Shown: positions 1 to 7,950 of the stretch, piece by piece
Numbering within the stretch: the first letter of the stretch is position 1
How the letters are laid out: the number at the start of each line of letters is the position of its first letter
Assembly (NCBI GenBank): GCA_963815285.1
Contig: CAWFGB010000008.1
Location: 682,001-746,000 of the forward strand
Length of the DNA: 64,000 nt
DNA from: JACCSI01 sp963815285
GTDB lineage: Bacteria; Acidobacteriota; Vicinamibacteria; Vicinamibacterales; UBA2999
Reading direction: 5' to 3'
Translations under genes and position numbers: made by a program
Notes under the pieces: model-generated
Told to the model about the DNA's origin: nothing
The model's input: only the letters and a program-made list of their open reading frames with translations
Database searches by the model: none

Positions 1-921
1 CATCGGCATGCCGACCGACATCGGATCGGCGGGCATCATCATGATCATTCCCTGCACGACCGGAGTGTTGGCTGATGTGACGGCGCGGCCGCTGACGGTC
101 GACAACCGGCTGGCGATGAGCGCCAGTGAGATGTTGCTGGTCTCTTGTGCTGCGCGAACCGATATGCGCGTCGCTTCGGCAGGATTGGGCGTGCCCGGGT
201 AGTAGGTCGGGGCGTAACCCTCTACCGGACTCGAGGCCACGCTGTTTGGCCCCATCATCATTTGCTGCGGCGCGCGCACTGCGGCGGACAGGAAGTAGTC
301 TCCCGGCGCAAGTCCATAGACACGGAACATGCCGCGGTCGTCCGTCGTTCCGCCACCTGAAGGTGCCAGGCGCCGGGCACCGTTCACGTACCGGAAACGC
401 AGCACGCTTACTTGTGCGCCCGCGACGGGATCGCCAAACTCGTCCAGCACGGCGCCCGTGACTACGCCGCCTCGCGGTAGCGAGAACGCGATCTTTTCGA
501 CGAGGGTTCCGTCGGTGATCTCGAGCACGGTGCCTTGCTGCTCCGGACGGCGCTGGCCGTAGGACATGCTGACATACCCAGCCTTGGAGACCATGAGCGT
601 GTAGCGCCCGCCGAGCAGCTCCTTGATTTCGAATCGGCCGTCCGCGTCGGTCTGGGTCATGCCCCCGCCCCGGCCGTCCTGCGAGGTCACACGCACCAGG
701 GCGCGCCGAATGGGGTTGCCCGTGTCCGCGGCCGTGACATAGCCGCGCAGGACCGATGTGCCCTTCTGGGGATCTTCGCCTGGGCGCGTCGCTCGCGGTG
801 GCATCGGCGGCGGAGGCTGGCCGGGCGCGCCAGGCGGCAGCCCTGGTCTCGGCTGCTGCGCCGTCAACATCGTGAGCGCTGCGCCGACAAACGTCGCCGT
901 GACCGCGAAACGACGAAACAT
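1..921 (-). CDS. Secreted carboxypeptidase-regulatory-like domain protein (C-terminus off the window)
   Basis: The reading frame is open from the ATG at 921 to the window edge, giving 307 residues with no stop, so the C-terminus is missing. A signal peptide (about residues 1-22, MFRRFAVTATFVGAALTMLT) is followed by a proline/glycine-rich linker and then at least two beta-rich modules of the CarboxypepD_reg type: about 45-115 (LRGYVTAADTGNPIRRALVR, DADGRFEIKELLGGRYTLMV) and about 130-200 (GVVTGAVLDEFGDPVAGAQV, DDRGMFRVYGLAPGDYFL). Such modules in Acidobacteria are found in secreted or cell-surface proteins, sometimes at the N-terminus of TonB-dependent transporters; no plug or barrel is visible in the part present. 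A strong GAGGAGG ribosome binding site lies just upstream of the ATG, so this gene is not leaderless, unlike many neighbours. Confidence 0.8.
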   Translation of the reverse strand, partial: MFRRFAVTATFVGAALTMLTAQQPRPGLPPGAPGQPPPPMPPRATRPGEDPQKGTSVLRGYVTAADTGNPIRRALVRVTSQDGRGGGMTQTDADGRFEIKELLGGRYTLMVSKAGYVSMSYGQRRPEQQGTVLEITDGTLVEKIAFSLPRGGVVTGAVLDEFGDPVAGAQVSVLRFRYVNGARRLAPSGGGTTDDRGMFRVYGLAPGDYFLSAAVRAPQQMMMGPNSVASSPVEGYAPTYYPGTPNPAEATRISVRAAQETSNISLALIASRLSTVSGRAVTSANTPVVQGMIMMMPADPMSVGMPM

Positions 922-998
922 GCTGCCTCCTCGAGCTTCGGCCCTCAGCGCTCGGCGCTGACAAATTCAGACGATGTAGGACGGCCGTCGGATGTGTT

Positions 999-2633
999 TT
1001 ACTTCAAGTCGCGGAGAATTTCCCGGGCAGCGTTGGCCCCCGAGCCCCCGGTCAGGCCGGTCCCGGGGTGCGTGCCCGAACCACAGAGGTACAGATCTCG
1101 AACGGGCGTTCGATATTGCCCCCACCCTAGCAACGGCCTCATCGTCAGCAACTGGTCGAGCGCCAGCTCACCATGGAAGATATGCCCGCCGACGAATCCG
1201 TAGTCGCGCTCCAGATCGAGCGGAGTGATGACTTGCCTGGCGACGATGAGCGACTTGAGCCCGGGGGCGTAGCGGTCGATGTTGTCGATCACCACTTGTC
1301 CGAACGCCTCCCGCTCGTCGTCCCAGGTGCTGCCACGCAGCTCGTAGGGCGCGAACTGCACGTAGGCGGACAGCACGTGCGCGTCTTTCGGCGCCAGGCT
1401 CGAATCCAGCACTGACGGGATGGTGAGCTCGATGTAGGGCTCCGGCGAGTACCGGCCGTACTTCGAATGATCGAAGGCGCGCTCCAGGTAATCCACGTCC
1501 GGCGCGATGCGGATACGGCTGCTCACCGCGCGGCGGTCGAGGCCGGTGAAGGCTGGCAGGCCGGACAGCGCGAGGTTGACTTTCGCCACCGTGCCGTACG
1601 ACCGGTAGTTGCGCATGCGCCACAAGAACTCGGGGCCGAGATCGAGCGAATCGCACAGCGACAAAAAGGTGTGCTGGGGATGGGCGCCTGAGATCACAGC
1701 GCGCCCCCGAATCTCAGAACCGTCGTGCAGCACGACCCCGCATGCGCGATCATCCTCGACGATGATGCGCGCAACCAGCGCGTTGGTGCGCACCTCGCCC
1801 CCCGCGGCGCGGACCGCGCGCTCGAGTGCCGTGGCAACGGCCCCCGGCCCGCCGCGTGCGAACCACGAAGCGCCGGGGGCCAGGGCTTCGTTGGCCGCGG
1901 CCAGCAGCAACACCATGCCGCTGCCGGCAGACCATGGGCCGAAGCGCGTTCCGAAAATGCCGTCCGCTGCCACGGCCGCGCGCAGACGCTCGTGTTCGAA
2001 GTTCTCCGCGACGAGGTCAGCAACCGCCATGGGGCCCCAGCGCAGCAGGCGGTAGGCGTCGGCCTTGCCGAGCGAGCGAAAGGCGCGCAGGGTGCGCAGC
2101 AGCGCCCAGAGGTCGCGGCCGCTCGGATCGTCGACCGGCGCCGGCGTCGCCGTGTAGAGCGTGCCGATGACGCGCCCGAGTGCGGCGAGGGTTGATACGA
2201 AGCGCGGCCACTGCTCGGCATCCTTCGGCGAGAACTCATGCAGATCTCTTGCAGTGCGCTTGGGATCTTCCGAGATGACGAGCGGCGGACCATCCGGCCC
2301 GAGCGCGGTGACGCTGACGTCGCTGGCGAGGAACTCGAGCCCGTGGCTGCGCAGGTTGAGATCGTGAATGACGTCGCTTCGCAGAGGGCCCGTCACGTGC
2401 GACAGCATCGGAGCCTTGAACTCGGGTGCGATCACCTCGGTTCGAGCACCGCCGCCGACCGTCGCCTGCGCCTCGAGCACCAGCGGCTTGAGCCCACCCT
2501 TGGCCAGGTACGCTGCGCACGCGAGGCCATTGACGCCTCCGCCGATGATGATGACTTGGCTCGGGCCCTGCGGTGACCGAGCGTCAGCGTGCGGGGCCTG
2601 CCTCGGGCGCGCGTCAGTGGCTCGAGCGGTCAT
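999..2633 (-). CDS. NAD(P)/FAD-dependent oxidoreductase, PYROXD2/phytoene-desaturase-like (copy 1)
   Basis: A 544-residue flavoprotein. The dinucleotide-binding motif GGGVNGLACAAYLA is at about residues 31-44, followed by the Glu-ending second strand (LVLEA). The C-terminal FAD signature LYLCGSGTHPGTGLTGG lies near residues 515-531. Architecture and length fit the CrtI-like amine oxidase superfamily, in particular PYROXD2-type enzymes, whose substrates are mostly unknown. The first about 25 residues are a low-complexity extension before the Rossmann strand. It is the second gene of a pair: its ATG overlaps the stop of the upstream paralogue as ATGA (2630-2633), indicating translational coupling. 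No carotenoid gene is nearby, so carotenoid synthesis is not implied. Confidence 0.85.
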   Translation of the reverse strand: MTARATDARPRQAPHADARSPQGPSQVIIIGGGVNGLACAAYLAKGGLKPLVLEAQATVGGGARTEVIAPEFKAPMLSHVTGPLRSDVIHDLNLRSHGLEFLASDVSVTALGPDGPPLVISEDPKRTARDLHEFSPKDAEQWPRFVSTLAALGRVIGTLYTATPAPVDDPSGRDLWALLRTLRAFRSLGKADAYRLLRWGPMAVADLVAENFEHERLRAAVAADGIFGTRFGPWSAGSGMVLLLAAANEALAPGASWFARGGPGAVATALERAVRAAGGEVRTNALVARIIVEDDRACGVVLHDGSEIRGRAVISGAHPQHTFLSLCDSLDLGPEFLWRMRNYRSYGTVAKVNLALSGLPAFTGLDRRAVSSRIRIAPDVDYLERAFDHSKYGRYSPEPYIELTIPSVLDSSLAPKDAHVLSAYVQFAPYELRGSTWDDEREAFGQVVIDNIDRYAPGLKSLIVARQVITPLDLERDYGFVGGHIFHGELALDQLLTMRPLLGWGQYRTPVRDLYLCGSGTHPGTGLTGGSGANAAREILRDLK

Positions 2634-4207
2634 GAGCGGACCTCTTTGAGAATCCGCTCGGCGGCGTTCTTACCGGGCGCGCCCATGATGCCGCCGCCGG
2701 GGTGCGTCGCCGAGCCGCACATGTACAGCCGATCCACCGGCGTGACGTACTGCGCCCAACCCGGCACCGGGCGCAGAAAGAACAGTTGTTCGAGCGTGAG
2801 CTCGCCTTGAAAGATGTTGCCTTCGGTCAACCCGAAGGTACGCTCGATATCGAGCGGCGTGAGCACCTGGCGGTGGAGAATGATGTTCTTGATGTTCGGC
2901 GCGTGCTCGGCGATGGCGTTGATCACGGCATCGCCGAAGGCCTCGCGCTGGTTATCCCAGGACCCTTCGCGCAGGTGATACGGCGCGTACTGCACGAAAC
3001 ACGACATGACATGTTTGCCGGGCGGCGCTACGCTCGAGTCCGTGAGCGATGGAATCACGATGTCCATGTACGGACGACGCGAGAACCGCCCGTACTTGGC
3101 ATCATCGTAGGCCTGCTCCATGTAATCGACGGACGGCGAGATCGAGATCGCGCCCCGCAGATGGTGGCCGCGTCCCGGCATCGACGTGAACTCGGGCAGC
3201 GCGTCGAGCGCGAGGTTCACCTTGCCGGACGAGCCGCGATACTTGTAGCGGCGCACGCCCTTGACGAAATCGTCGGGCAGCTCGCCCGGGTCCATGAATG
3301 TCAGGAACGTCAGGTTGGGATCGACGCTCGAGACGACCACCTCGGCGGTGATCTCGTCGCCGTTTTCGAGGACCACACCGGTTGCGCGCTGGCCTTTGCG
3401 CCGAATCTGTGCGACCGGCGCCTCGGTGCGGATCTCCGCGCCGAACTCGCGTGCTGCCGCGCCGATCGCGAGTGAGACCGCGCCGGTGCCGCCGCGCGAG
3501 AGCCCCCACGATCGAAACGAGCCGTCGATCTCGCCCATGTAGTGATGCAGGAGCACGTAGGCAGTACCTGGAGACCGCACGCCGAGAAACGTCCCGATGA
3601 TGCCCGACGCCGACATCGTCGCCTTGAGCACGTCGGTCTCGAACCACTGGTCCAGGAAGTCGACGGCGCTCATCGTCAACAGCTGAATCTGATTGATGCG
3701 ATCGTGGTGGCGCATCGCGCGAAAGCGCTTGCCGATGGAGAGCAGCTCGAGCAACCCGCGCGGATCGAGGGACGTCGGGTCCGGCGGCGTCATCGACAGG
3801 ATGGGCTTTGCGAAGCGTCCCATCTCGATCATCGCCTTGCCGTACTCGTCGTAAGCCTCGGCGTCGAGCCTTGAATGCCGCGCGATCTCCCGGCGCGTCT
3901 TGTAGTGGTCGTTGACGCGCCACAGATAATCGCCGTTGGGCATCGGCGTGAACGTGCCGTCGAGCGGGAGCAGTTCCATCCCGTGGCGCGGCAGATCGAG
4001 ATCTCGAATGATCTCCGGGCGAAGCAGCGACACCACGTACGACGCGACGGAGAACTTGAAGCCGGGAAACACCTCTTCGGTGACCGCGGCGCCGCCGAGC
4101 ACGTGCCGTCGTTCGAGGACGATCACTTTGCGGCCGGCGCGCGCCAGATACGCGGCGCAGGTCAGACCGTTGTGGCCGCCGCCAATCACCACTGCGTCGT
4201 ACTTCAT
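2630..4207 (-). CDS. NAD(P)/FAD-dependent oxidoreductase, PYROXD2/phytoene-desaturase-like (copy 2)
   Basis: 525 residues when started at the ATG at 4207, which puts the FAD motif (MKYDAVVIGGGHNGLTCAAY) right at the N-terminus as in the family. The frame is open upstream to 4345, but that extension would run through the divergent promoter and lacks family features. The C-terminal signature LYMCGSATHPGGGIMG matches that of the downstream copy, and motifs align along the whole length, so the two are tandem paralogues. A TACAAT hexamer lies 9 bases before the ATG and would give a nearly leaderless mRNA. The gene is divergent from the GcvT-like gene that starts at 4312. The substrate is unknown. 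Confidence 0.85.
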   Translation of the reverse strand: MKYDAVVIGGGHNGLTCAAYLARAGRKVIVLERRHVLGGAAVTEEVFPGFKFSVASYVVSLLRPEIIRDLDLPRHGMELLPLDGTFTPMPNGDYLWRVNDHYKTRREIARHSRLDAEAYDEYGKAMIEMGRFAKPILSMTPPDPTSLDPRGLLELLSIGKRFRAMRHHDRINQIQLLTMSAVDFLDQWFETDVLKATMSASGIIGTFLGVRSPGTAYVLLHHYMGEIDGSFRSWGLSRGGTGAVSLAIGAAAREFGAEIRTEAPVAQIRRKGQRATGVVLENGDEITAEVVVSSVDPNLTFLTFMDPGELPDDFVKGVRRYKYRGSSGKVNLALDALPEFTSMPGRGHHLRGAISISPSVDYMEQAYDDAKYGRFSRRPYMDIVIPSLTDSSVAPPGKHVMSCFVQYAPYHLREGSWDNQREAFGDAVINAIAEHAPNIKNIILHRQVLTPLDIERTFGLTEGNIFQGELTLEQLFFLRPVPGWAQYVTPVDRLYMCGSATHPGGGIMGAPGKNAAERILKEVRS

Positions 4208-4216
4208 CGCCCCGGC

Positions 4217-4222
4217 ATTGTA
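4217..4222 (-). promoter_or_regulatory. -10 box TACAAT for the FAD oxidoreductase pair
   Basis: TACAAT on the minus strand, 9 bases upstream of the ATG at 4207. No ribosome binding site is visible between them. It sits 77 bases from the TACAAT that serves the divergent gene. Confidence 0.45.
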
Positions 4223-4298
4223 CTGAACTAGGCCGTCCGCGGCTGGCTCGCGGCCAGCACCGAATGCAGCAAGCGCGAGCGCCGAAAGCCCAGAGCGG

Positions 4299-4304
4299 TA
4301 CAAT
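4299..4304 (+). promoter_or_regulatory. -10 box TACAAT, leaderless start of the GcvT-like gene
   Basis: TACAAT followed by 7 bases and then GTG (4312). The expected transcription start falls on or next to the start codon. This supports GTG 4312 over the ATG at 4264, which lies upstream of the promoter. Confidence 0.5.
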
Positions 4305-4311
4305 ACCCACC

Positions 4312-5511
4312 GTGCCGGTCGCCTCTGCCTTTCACCAGCGTACACATCAGCTTTGCGAGAGTCTCAATTACCGCGACTGGGCCGGCTACTACGCGGTCAG
4401 CGTCTACGAAACCCATCACGAGCACGAATACAACGCTATCCGCAACGCCTGCGCGGTGATCGATGTGTCGCCGCTCTTCAAGTACCGCCTCTCCGGACGC
4501 GACGCCGTGCGTCTGGTTGACCGCGTCATCACGCGTGATGCCAAGAAGCTTGCGGTTGGGCAGGTGTACTACACGCCATGGTGCGACGAGGAAGGAAAGG
4601 TGATTGACGACGGCACTGTCACGCGGCTGTCCGAGCAGGTGTACCGGTGGACGGCGGCGGACCCGAGTTTGCGCTGGCTGACCGAAAACGCCCGCGGCCT
4701 CGACGTCAAGGTTGAGGACATCACCGAACAGGTGGCAGCGCTGGCATTACAGGGGCCGACGGCCGCCCAGCTCCTGCAAGTCGTCAGCACGGCTCCAATC
4801 CCTACGCTCAAGTACTTTCGCGCCACGTCAGGTTCCATTGCAGGAGTGCCGGTTGACATCACGCGAACTGGTTACACTGGCGATCTCGGCTACGAAGTGT
4901 GGATGCCGTGGGACGCGGCCGTCAGGGTGTGGGATGCGATCGTCGAAGTGGGTGCCGCCTTCGACCTGCACGCGGCCGGCATGCTCGCGCTCGACATTGC
5001 CCGCATCGAGGCGGGCTTGCTCCTCATTGACGTGGACTTTCACAGCAGTCGCCGGGCGATGATCGACTCGCAGAAGTACTCTCCTTTCGAGCTCGGGCTC
5101 GGGCGCCTCGTGGAGCTCGATAAGGGGCCCTTCATCGGCCGCTCGGCCCTGTCTGCCGAGCACCGGCGGGGCTCGAAGCGTCAAGTTGTGGGCCTCGAAG
5201 TGGACTGGACGGAAGTCGAGCGGCTGTACGACGCCGTCGGCCTGCCTCCCACGGCGCCGTCTACCGCGTCACGAGTGGCAGTGCCGGTCTACAAAGATGG
5301 CAAGCAGGTCGGACGCGCGACGTCTACGACCTGGTCCACGATGCTGAAGAAGATGATCGCGCTGGCCACGATCGAGGCTCCATATTTTGCTCTGGGTACG
5401 CGGCTGAAACTCGAGGTCACAGTTGAGGCGGTGCGCCACGCGGCGACGGCGACGGTGGTCAAGACGCCGTTCTTCAACCCGCGGCGCAAGATCGTGACGC
5501 CGCCGCTATAA
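4312..5511 (+). CDS. Aminomethyltransferase-family (GcvT/DmdA-like) protein
   Basis: 399 residues from the GTG at 4312, chosen because the -10 box lies just before it and because the conserved domain begins soon after. The sequence follows the GCV_T fold (NACAVIDVSPLFKYRLSGRD, YTPWCDEEGKVIDDGTVTR, ITRTGYTGDLGYEVW) and ends with the GCV_T C-terminal barrel (GRATSTTWSTMLKKMIALAT). Members transfer a one-carbon unit from an aminomethyl or S/N-methyl donor to tetrahydrofolate. The lack of gcvH or gcvP nearby suggests a stand-alone methyltransferase (DMSP-demethylase or dimethylglycine/sarcosine-type) rather than the glycine cleavage T protein. It faces the FAD oxidoreductase pair, and a Rieske oxygenase lies 3 kb away. 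The substrate is not determined. Confidence 0.82.
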   Translation: MPVASAFHQRTHQLCESLNYRDWAGYYAVSVYETHHEHEYNAIRNACAVIDVSPLFKYRLSGRDAVRLVDRVITRDAKKLAVGQVYYTPWCDEEGKVIDDGTVTRLSEQVYRWTAADPSLRWLTENARGLDVKVEDITEQVAALALQGPTAAQLLQVVSTAPIPTLKYFRATSGSIAGVPVDITRTGYTGDLGYEVWMPWDAAVRVWDAIVEVGAAFDLHAAGMLALDIARIEAGLLLIDVDFHSSRRAMIDSQKYSPFELGLGRLVELDKGPFIGRSALSAEHRRGSKRQVVGLEVDWTEVERLYDAVGLPPTAPSTASRVAVPVYKDGKQVGRATSTTWSTMLKKMIALATIEAPYFALGTRLKLEVTVEAVRHAATATVVKTPFFNPRRKIVTPPL

Positions 5512-5628
5512 GTTCAAACACGGTCCAAGTTCAAAAACGGCCCAAACCTTTAGTTCAAAACCTCGAGTTCGGGCTGATGGAACCCCTAGTTTTGAACTGA
5601 AGCCTTGGGCTGTTGTGAATTTGCGCGC
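5512..5628. repeat. TTCAAAAC/GTTTTGAA repeats with a 10-bp inverted pair
   Basis: The gap between two convergent genes holds several copies of a TTCAAAAC-type motif. One pair forms a perfect 10-bp inverted repeat: AGTTCAAAAC at 5552-5561 and GTTTTGAACT at 5589-5598. Similar motifs recur near 34628, 36381-36414, 38060 and 57333. A transcription-termination role for both genes is possible but there is no T-tract. Confidence 0.5.
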
Positions 5629-5991
5629 CTACCCGCGTGCGCGGCGGGCCTCGATGAAAGATCTCACGCCCAACAGCACATAAACGCCGAGTATCACCGC
5701 CATCGCGATCTGCGCGAGTATGGCTGGCCGTGTCAAGTTCCCCGCACTCACCGCCGAGATGATGCGCGGCACCCCACCCAGTACCGCCAGAAGGGCGATC
5801 GCCACCGCCGCGTGCATGACGTGCTTGCGTGCGCCGGGATTGCGGGCGACGAGCGCCAGAATCAGGAACAGCGCGCCGACGAAGGCAGGAATGAGCGCGG
5901 TCACGCTGGCGGCCCCGGTCCCGACGTAGCCGACCACCCCGAGCAGAATGAGCAAAAACCCGACTACGCGCGTAACAAGAGGCATCGACAT
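5629..5991 (-). CDS. Small four-helix integral membrane protein, function unknown
   Basis: 120 residues from the ATG at 5991 (MSMPLVTRVVGFLLILLGVV). The frame stays open to 6036 but that would cross the divergent promoter. Four hydrophobic helices fill most of the protein (about 8-25, 32-50, 60-80, 90-110), with a short basic C-terminus (SFIEARRARG). There is no catalytic motif and the family is not recognised. It shares a 7-bp symmetric -10 region with the VWFA gene, so the two may be transcribed divergently from one site. Confidence 0.65.
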   Translation of the reverse strand: MSMPLVTRVVGFLLILLGVVGYVGTGAASVTALIPAFVGALFLILALVARNPGARKHVMHAAVAIALLAVLGGVPRIISAVSAGNLTRPAILAQIAMAVILGVYVLLGVRSFIEARRARG

Positions 5992-6003
5992 AGGCGTCCG
6001 CCA

Positions 6004-6010
6004 CATAATA
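6004..6010. promoter_or_regulatory. Symmetric -10 element serving two divergent genes
   Basis: The plus strand reads CATAAT (6004-6009), 8 bases before GTG 6018. The minus strand reads TATTAT (6010-6005), 13 bases before ATG 5991. The two hexamers overlap by 5 bases because the core ATAATA/TATTAT is near-symmetric. Confidence 0.45.
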
Positions 6011-6017
6011 CCTGCCA

Positions 6018-6917
6018 GTGGTAGTCGTTCGCACATGTTTGGCGTTGGCTGCCGTCGCGCTCTCGGCGATGGTCTACGCGCAGCCTTTGTTTCGGAGCGC
6101 CGTCGATCTCGTGACCGTGCCGGTGACAGTGACCGCCAAGGACACCCTCCGCCGGGTTGGCGAACTTGGCACCGCCGACTTTCGCATTTACGAGGATGGC
6201 GTCCTGCAGGAGCTGGCAGTGGTCAGCCACGAACCCCGGGCGTTGAGCGTGTGCATCCTGGTGGATTCCAGCCCGAGCATGGCGTCCGGGCGTCAGCCGC
6301 TGGCGATACGTGCGATCGACGCCCTGCTGAAAGGCCTTAAAGACGATGACGAGGCCTCGGTCCACTTTTTTGCGGCGAGATTCCGGACCGTGCTGCCCTG
6401 GACACGTGGCGCTGACATCACGCCGATTTCGTGGCTCGAATGGCGGCTATCGCTCGGCACTGCGCTCATCGACGCGCTCAAGGAGGGATTGGCGCAGGTC
6501 GAAAAGGCGAGCAATCCGCTCCCTGTCATCCTCGTCGTGTCCGATGGCGGCGAAAACGTCAGCGGCACGTCGCTCCCGAAACTGGTGGAGACGCGGCGTC
6601 AGAGCGAAACGCTCATCTACGGTATTCACACTGACCTGGCCCCATCGCGCTATGCACCGCTCGTCAATCGTGCGTTCGCCAACTTCTTGCCGCAGGTGGT
6701 CGGCGATTCGGGCGGGATGATCCACCGCGTCCGAACGGTCGAAGAGGCCGAGACCGCCGCGGAGGCGCTGCTCGAAGAGCTGCGTTCGCAGTACACGCTG
6801 GGCTTCTCGCCCAGGCGTGCGCTTGACGGCAAATACCGGAAGTTGAGAATTGAGGCGGTGGATCAGAACTTGAATATTCGTCACCGCGCGGGATATCTGG
6901 CGACACCCCAGAAGTAA
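6018..6917 (+). CDS. Secreted VWFA-related domain protein
   Basis: 299 residues starting with GTG at 6018. A signal peptide (about 1-21, ending ...VALSAMVYAQ) is followed by a beta-rich N-terminal segment (VDLVTVPVTVTAKDTLRRVG, FRIYEDGVLQELAVVS) and a von Willebrand factor A domain from about residue 75. The MIDAS start is visible as VDSSPSM (Asp-x-Ser-x-Ser) and a later acidic loop as VVSDGGENVSG. The C-terminus ends in the typical YTLGFSP...KYRKLRIEA...LNIRHRAGYLA segment. This arrangement is the VWFA-related acidobacterial family, which is expanded in that phylum and of unknown function, probably metal-dependent adhesion or periplasmic protein-protein contact. Confidence 0.88.
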   Translation: MVVVRTCLALAAVALSAMVYAQPLFRSAVDLVTVPVTVTAKDTLRRVGELGTADFRIYEDGVLQELAVVSHEPRALSVCILVDSSPSMASGRQPLAIRAIDALLKGLKDDDEASVHFFAARFRTVLPWTRGADITPISWLEWRLSLGTALIDALKEGLAQVEKASNPLPVILVVSDGGENVSGTSLPKLVETRRQSETLIYGIHTDLAPSRYAPLVNRAFANFLPQVVGDSGGMIHRVRTVEEAETAAEALLEELRSQYTLGFSPRRALDGKYRKLRIEAVDQNLNIRHRAGYLATPQK

Positions 6918-6919
6918 AC

Positions 6920-7741
6920 ATGAAGATTGCGCTAATTCAACAGCACGCCACCAAGAGCAAACAGGCCAACATCGTACGCGGGCTCGACAACCTGGAAATC
7001 GCTGCCCGCAATGGCGCCGCGCTCGCCTGCTATGCCGAGCTTGCTTTCGAGTGGTTTCATCCGCAGCGCCCCGCGAGCGGCGATGTGAAAGATCTCGCCG
7101 AGCCGCTCGACGGCCCGCTGGTGACACGGTTCCAACAGAAAGCACGCGAGCTGGGCATCGTGACGGTCTTGAACTTCTTCGAACGCGAACGGGGACACAC
7201 GTTCGACTCGTCGCCAGTGATCGATGCCGACGGCTCATTCCTCGGGGTGACGCGCATGATCCACATCACCGAGTACGCGTGCTTCCACGAGCAGGGTTAC
7301 TACACACCCGGCGACAAGGGCGCACCGGTTTACGAGACAAAGGCGGGAAACATCGGGGTGGCGATTTGCTACGACCGACACTTTCCGGAATACATGCGCG
7401 CGCTCGCGCTCGGCGGCGCCGACCTGGTGCTCGTGCCGCAGGCCGGGGCCACCGGCGAATGGCCCGAGGGTCTCTACGAAGCGGAGATGCGCGTTGCTGC
7501 GTTCCAGAACGGCTACTACACCGCGCTCTGCAACCGGGTCGGGCAGGAGGACTGCCTCGACTTCGCCGGTGAGTCCTTCGTCTGTGATCCCAACGGCGTG
7601 GTCATCGCGCGTGCCGGGCAAGGCACGGACGAGATTCTCTACGCGGACATCGACGTCGCGGTCAACGCCACGTCCCACGCGCGCCAGCTGTTCATGAAGC
7701 ACCGCCGCGCCGAGCTTTACGCCGGCTGGCTGGCGCGGTAA
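6920..7741 (+). CDS. Carbon-nitrogen hydrolase (nitrilase superfamily) with altered catalytic Lys
   Basis: 273 residues, starting 2 bases after the stop of the VWFA gene. The fold is that of N-carbamoylputrescine amidase or beta-ureidopropionase-like enzymes. The catalytic Glu is E40 (CYAELAFEWF) and the nucleophile is C150 (GVAICYDRHFPEYMR); the extra Glu (E124, FHEQGYYTPGD) is present. At the place of the catalytic Lys, where relatives have YRKMHI, this protein reads TRMIHI, so the Lys aligns with Met113. Either this is a subfamily with a different geometry or activity is reduced. Relatives hydrolyse C-N bonds in N-carbamoyl or amide compounds in the cytoplasm. The substrate here is unknown. 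Confidence 0.85.
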   Translation: MKIALIQQHATKSKQANIVRGLDNLEIAARNGAALACYAELAFEWFHPQRPASGDVKDLAEPLDGPLVTRFQQKARELGIVTVLNFFERERGHTFDSSPVIDADGSFLGVTRMIHITEYACFHEQGYYTPGDKGAPVYETKAGNIGVAICYDRHFPEYMRALALGGADLVLVPQAGATGEWPEGLYEAEMRVAAFQNGYYTALCNRVGQEDCLDFAGESFVCDPNGVVIARAGQGTDEILYADIDVAVNATSHARQLFMKHRRAELYAGWLAR

Positions 7742-7754
7742 TGGCAGCAACGAG

Positions 7755-7950
7755 GTTCCCACGACCGGGTTCCCTCACGGGCGTTCTCGTCCCAGTCGTT
7801 CACAGAGCTCTTTTACCGAGTTCTTTCACCGAGTTCTTTCACAGAGTTCCTTCACAGAGTTCGTTCGCAGGGTTCTGGCCCCGCGTTCAATCGCACACCG
7901 AACCCTTGCGTGAGGGGAACCCGTCAGGGAAACCCGTGAGCGGAACCCCG
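7755..7950. repeat. 13-bp tandem array flanked by an inverted repeat
   Basis: Between two convergent genes, a unit with the core AGTTC/GGTTC repeats every 13 bases from about 7806 to 7888 (cores at 7806, 7819, 7832, 7845, 7858, 7871, 7884). On the right, the opposite orientation (AACCC) also repeats every 13 bases (7918, 7931, 7944) and runs into the last codons of the Rieske gene. The left arm CGGGTTCCCTCACG (7766-7779) is complementary to CGTGAGGGGAACCCG (7909-7923) apart from one extra base, so a long hairpin could form with the array in its loop. Confidence 0.7.

Noticed and set aside
999..4207. Carotenoid biosynthesis function for the two FAD oxidoreductases
   Set aside because: No phytoene synthase or other crt gene nearby; sequence features fit PYROXD2-type proteins as well or better.
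7803..7880. CRISPR-like array
   Set aside because: A 13-base period with no room for repeat plus spacer; a simple tandem repeat.
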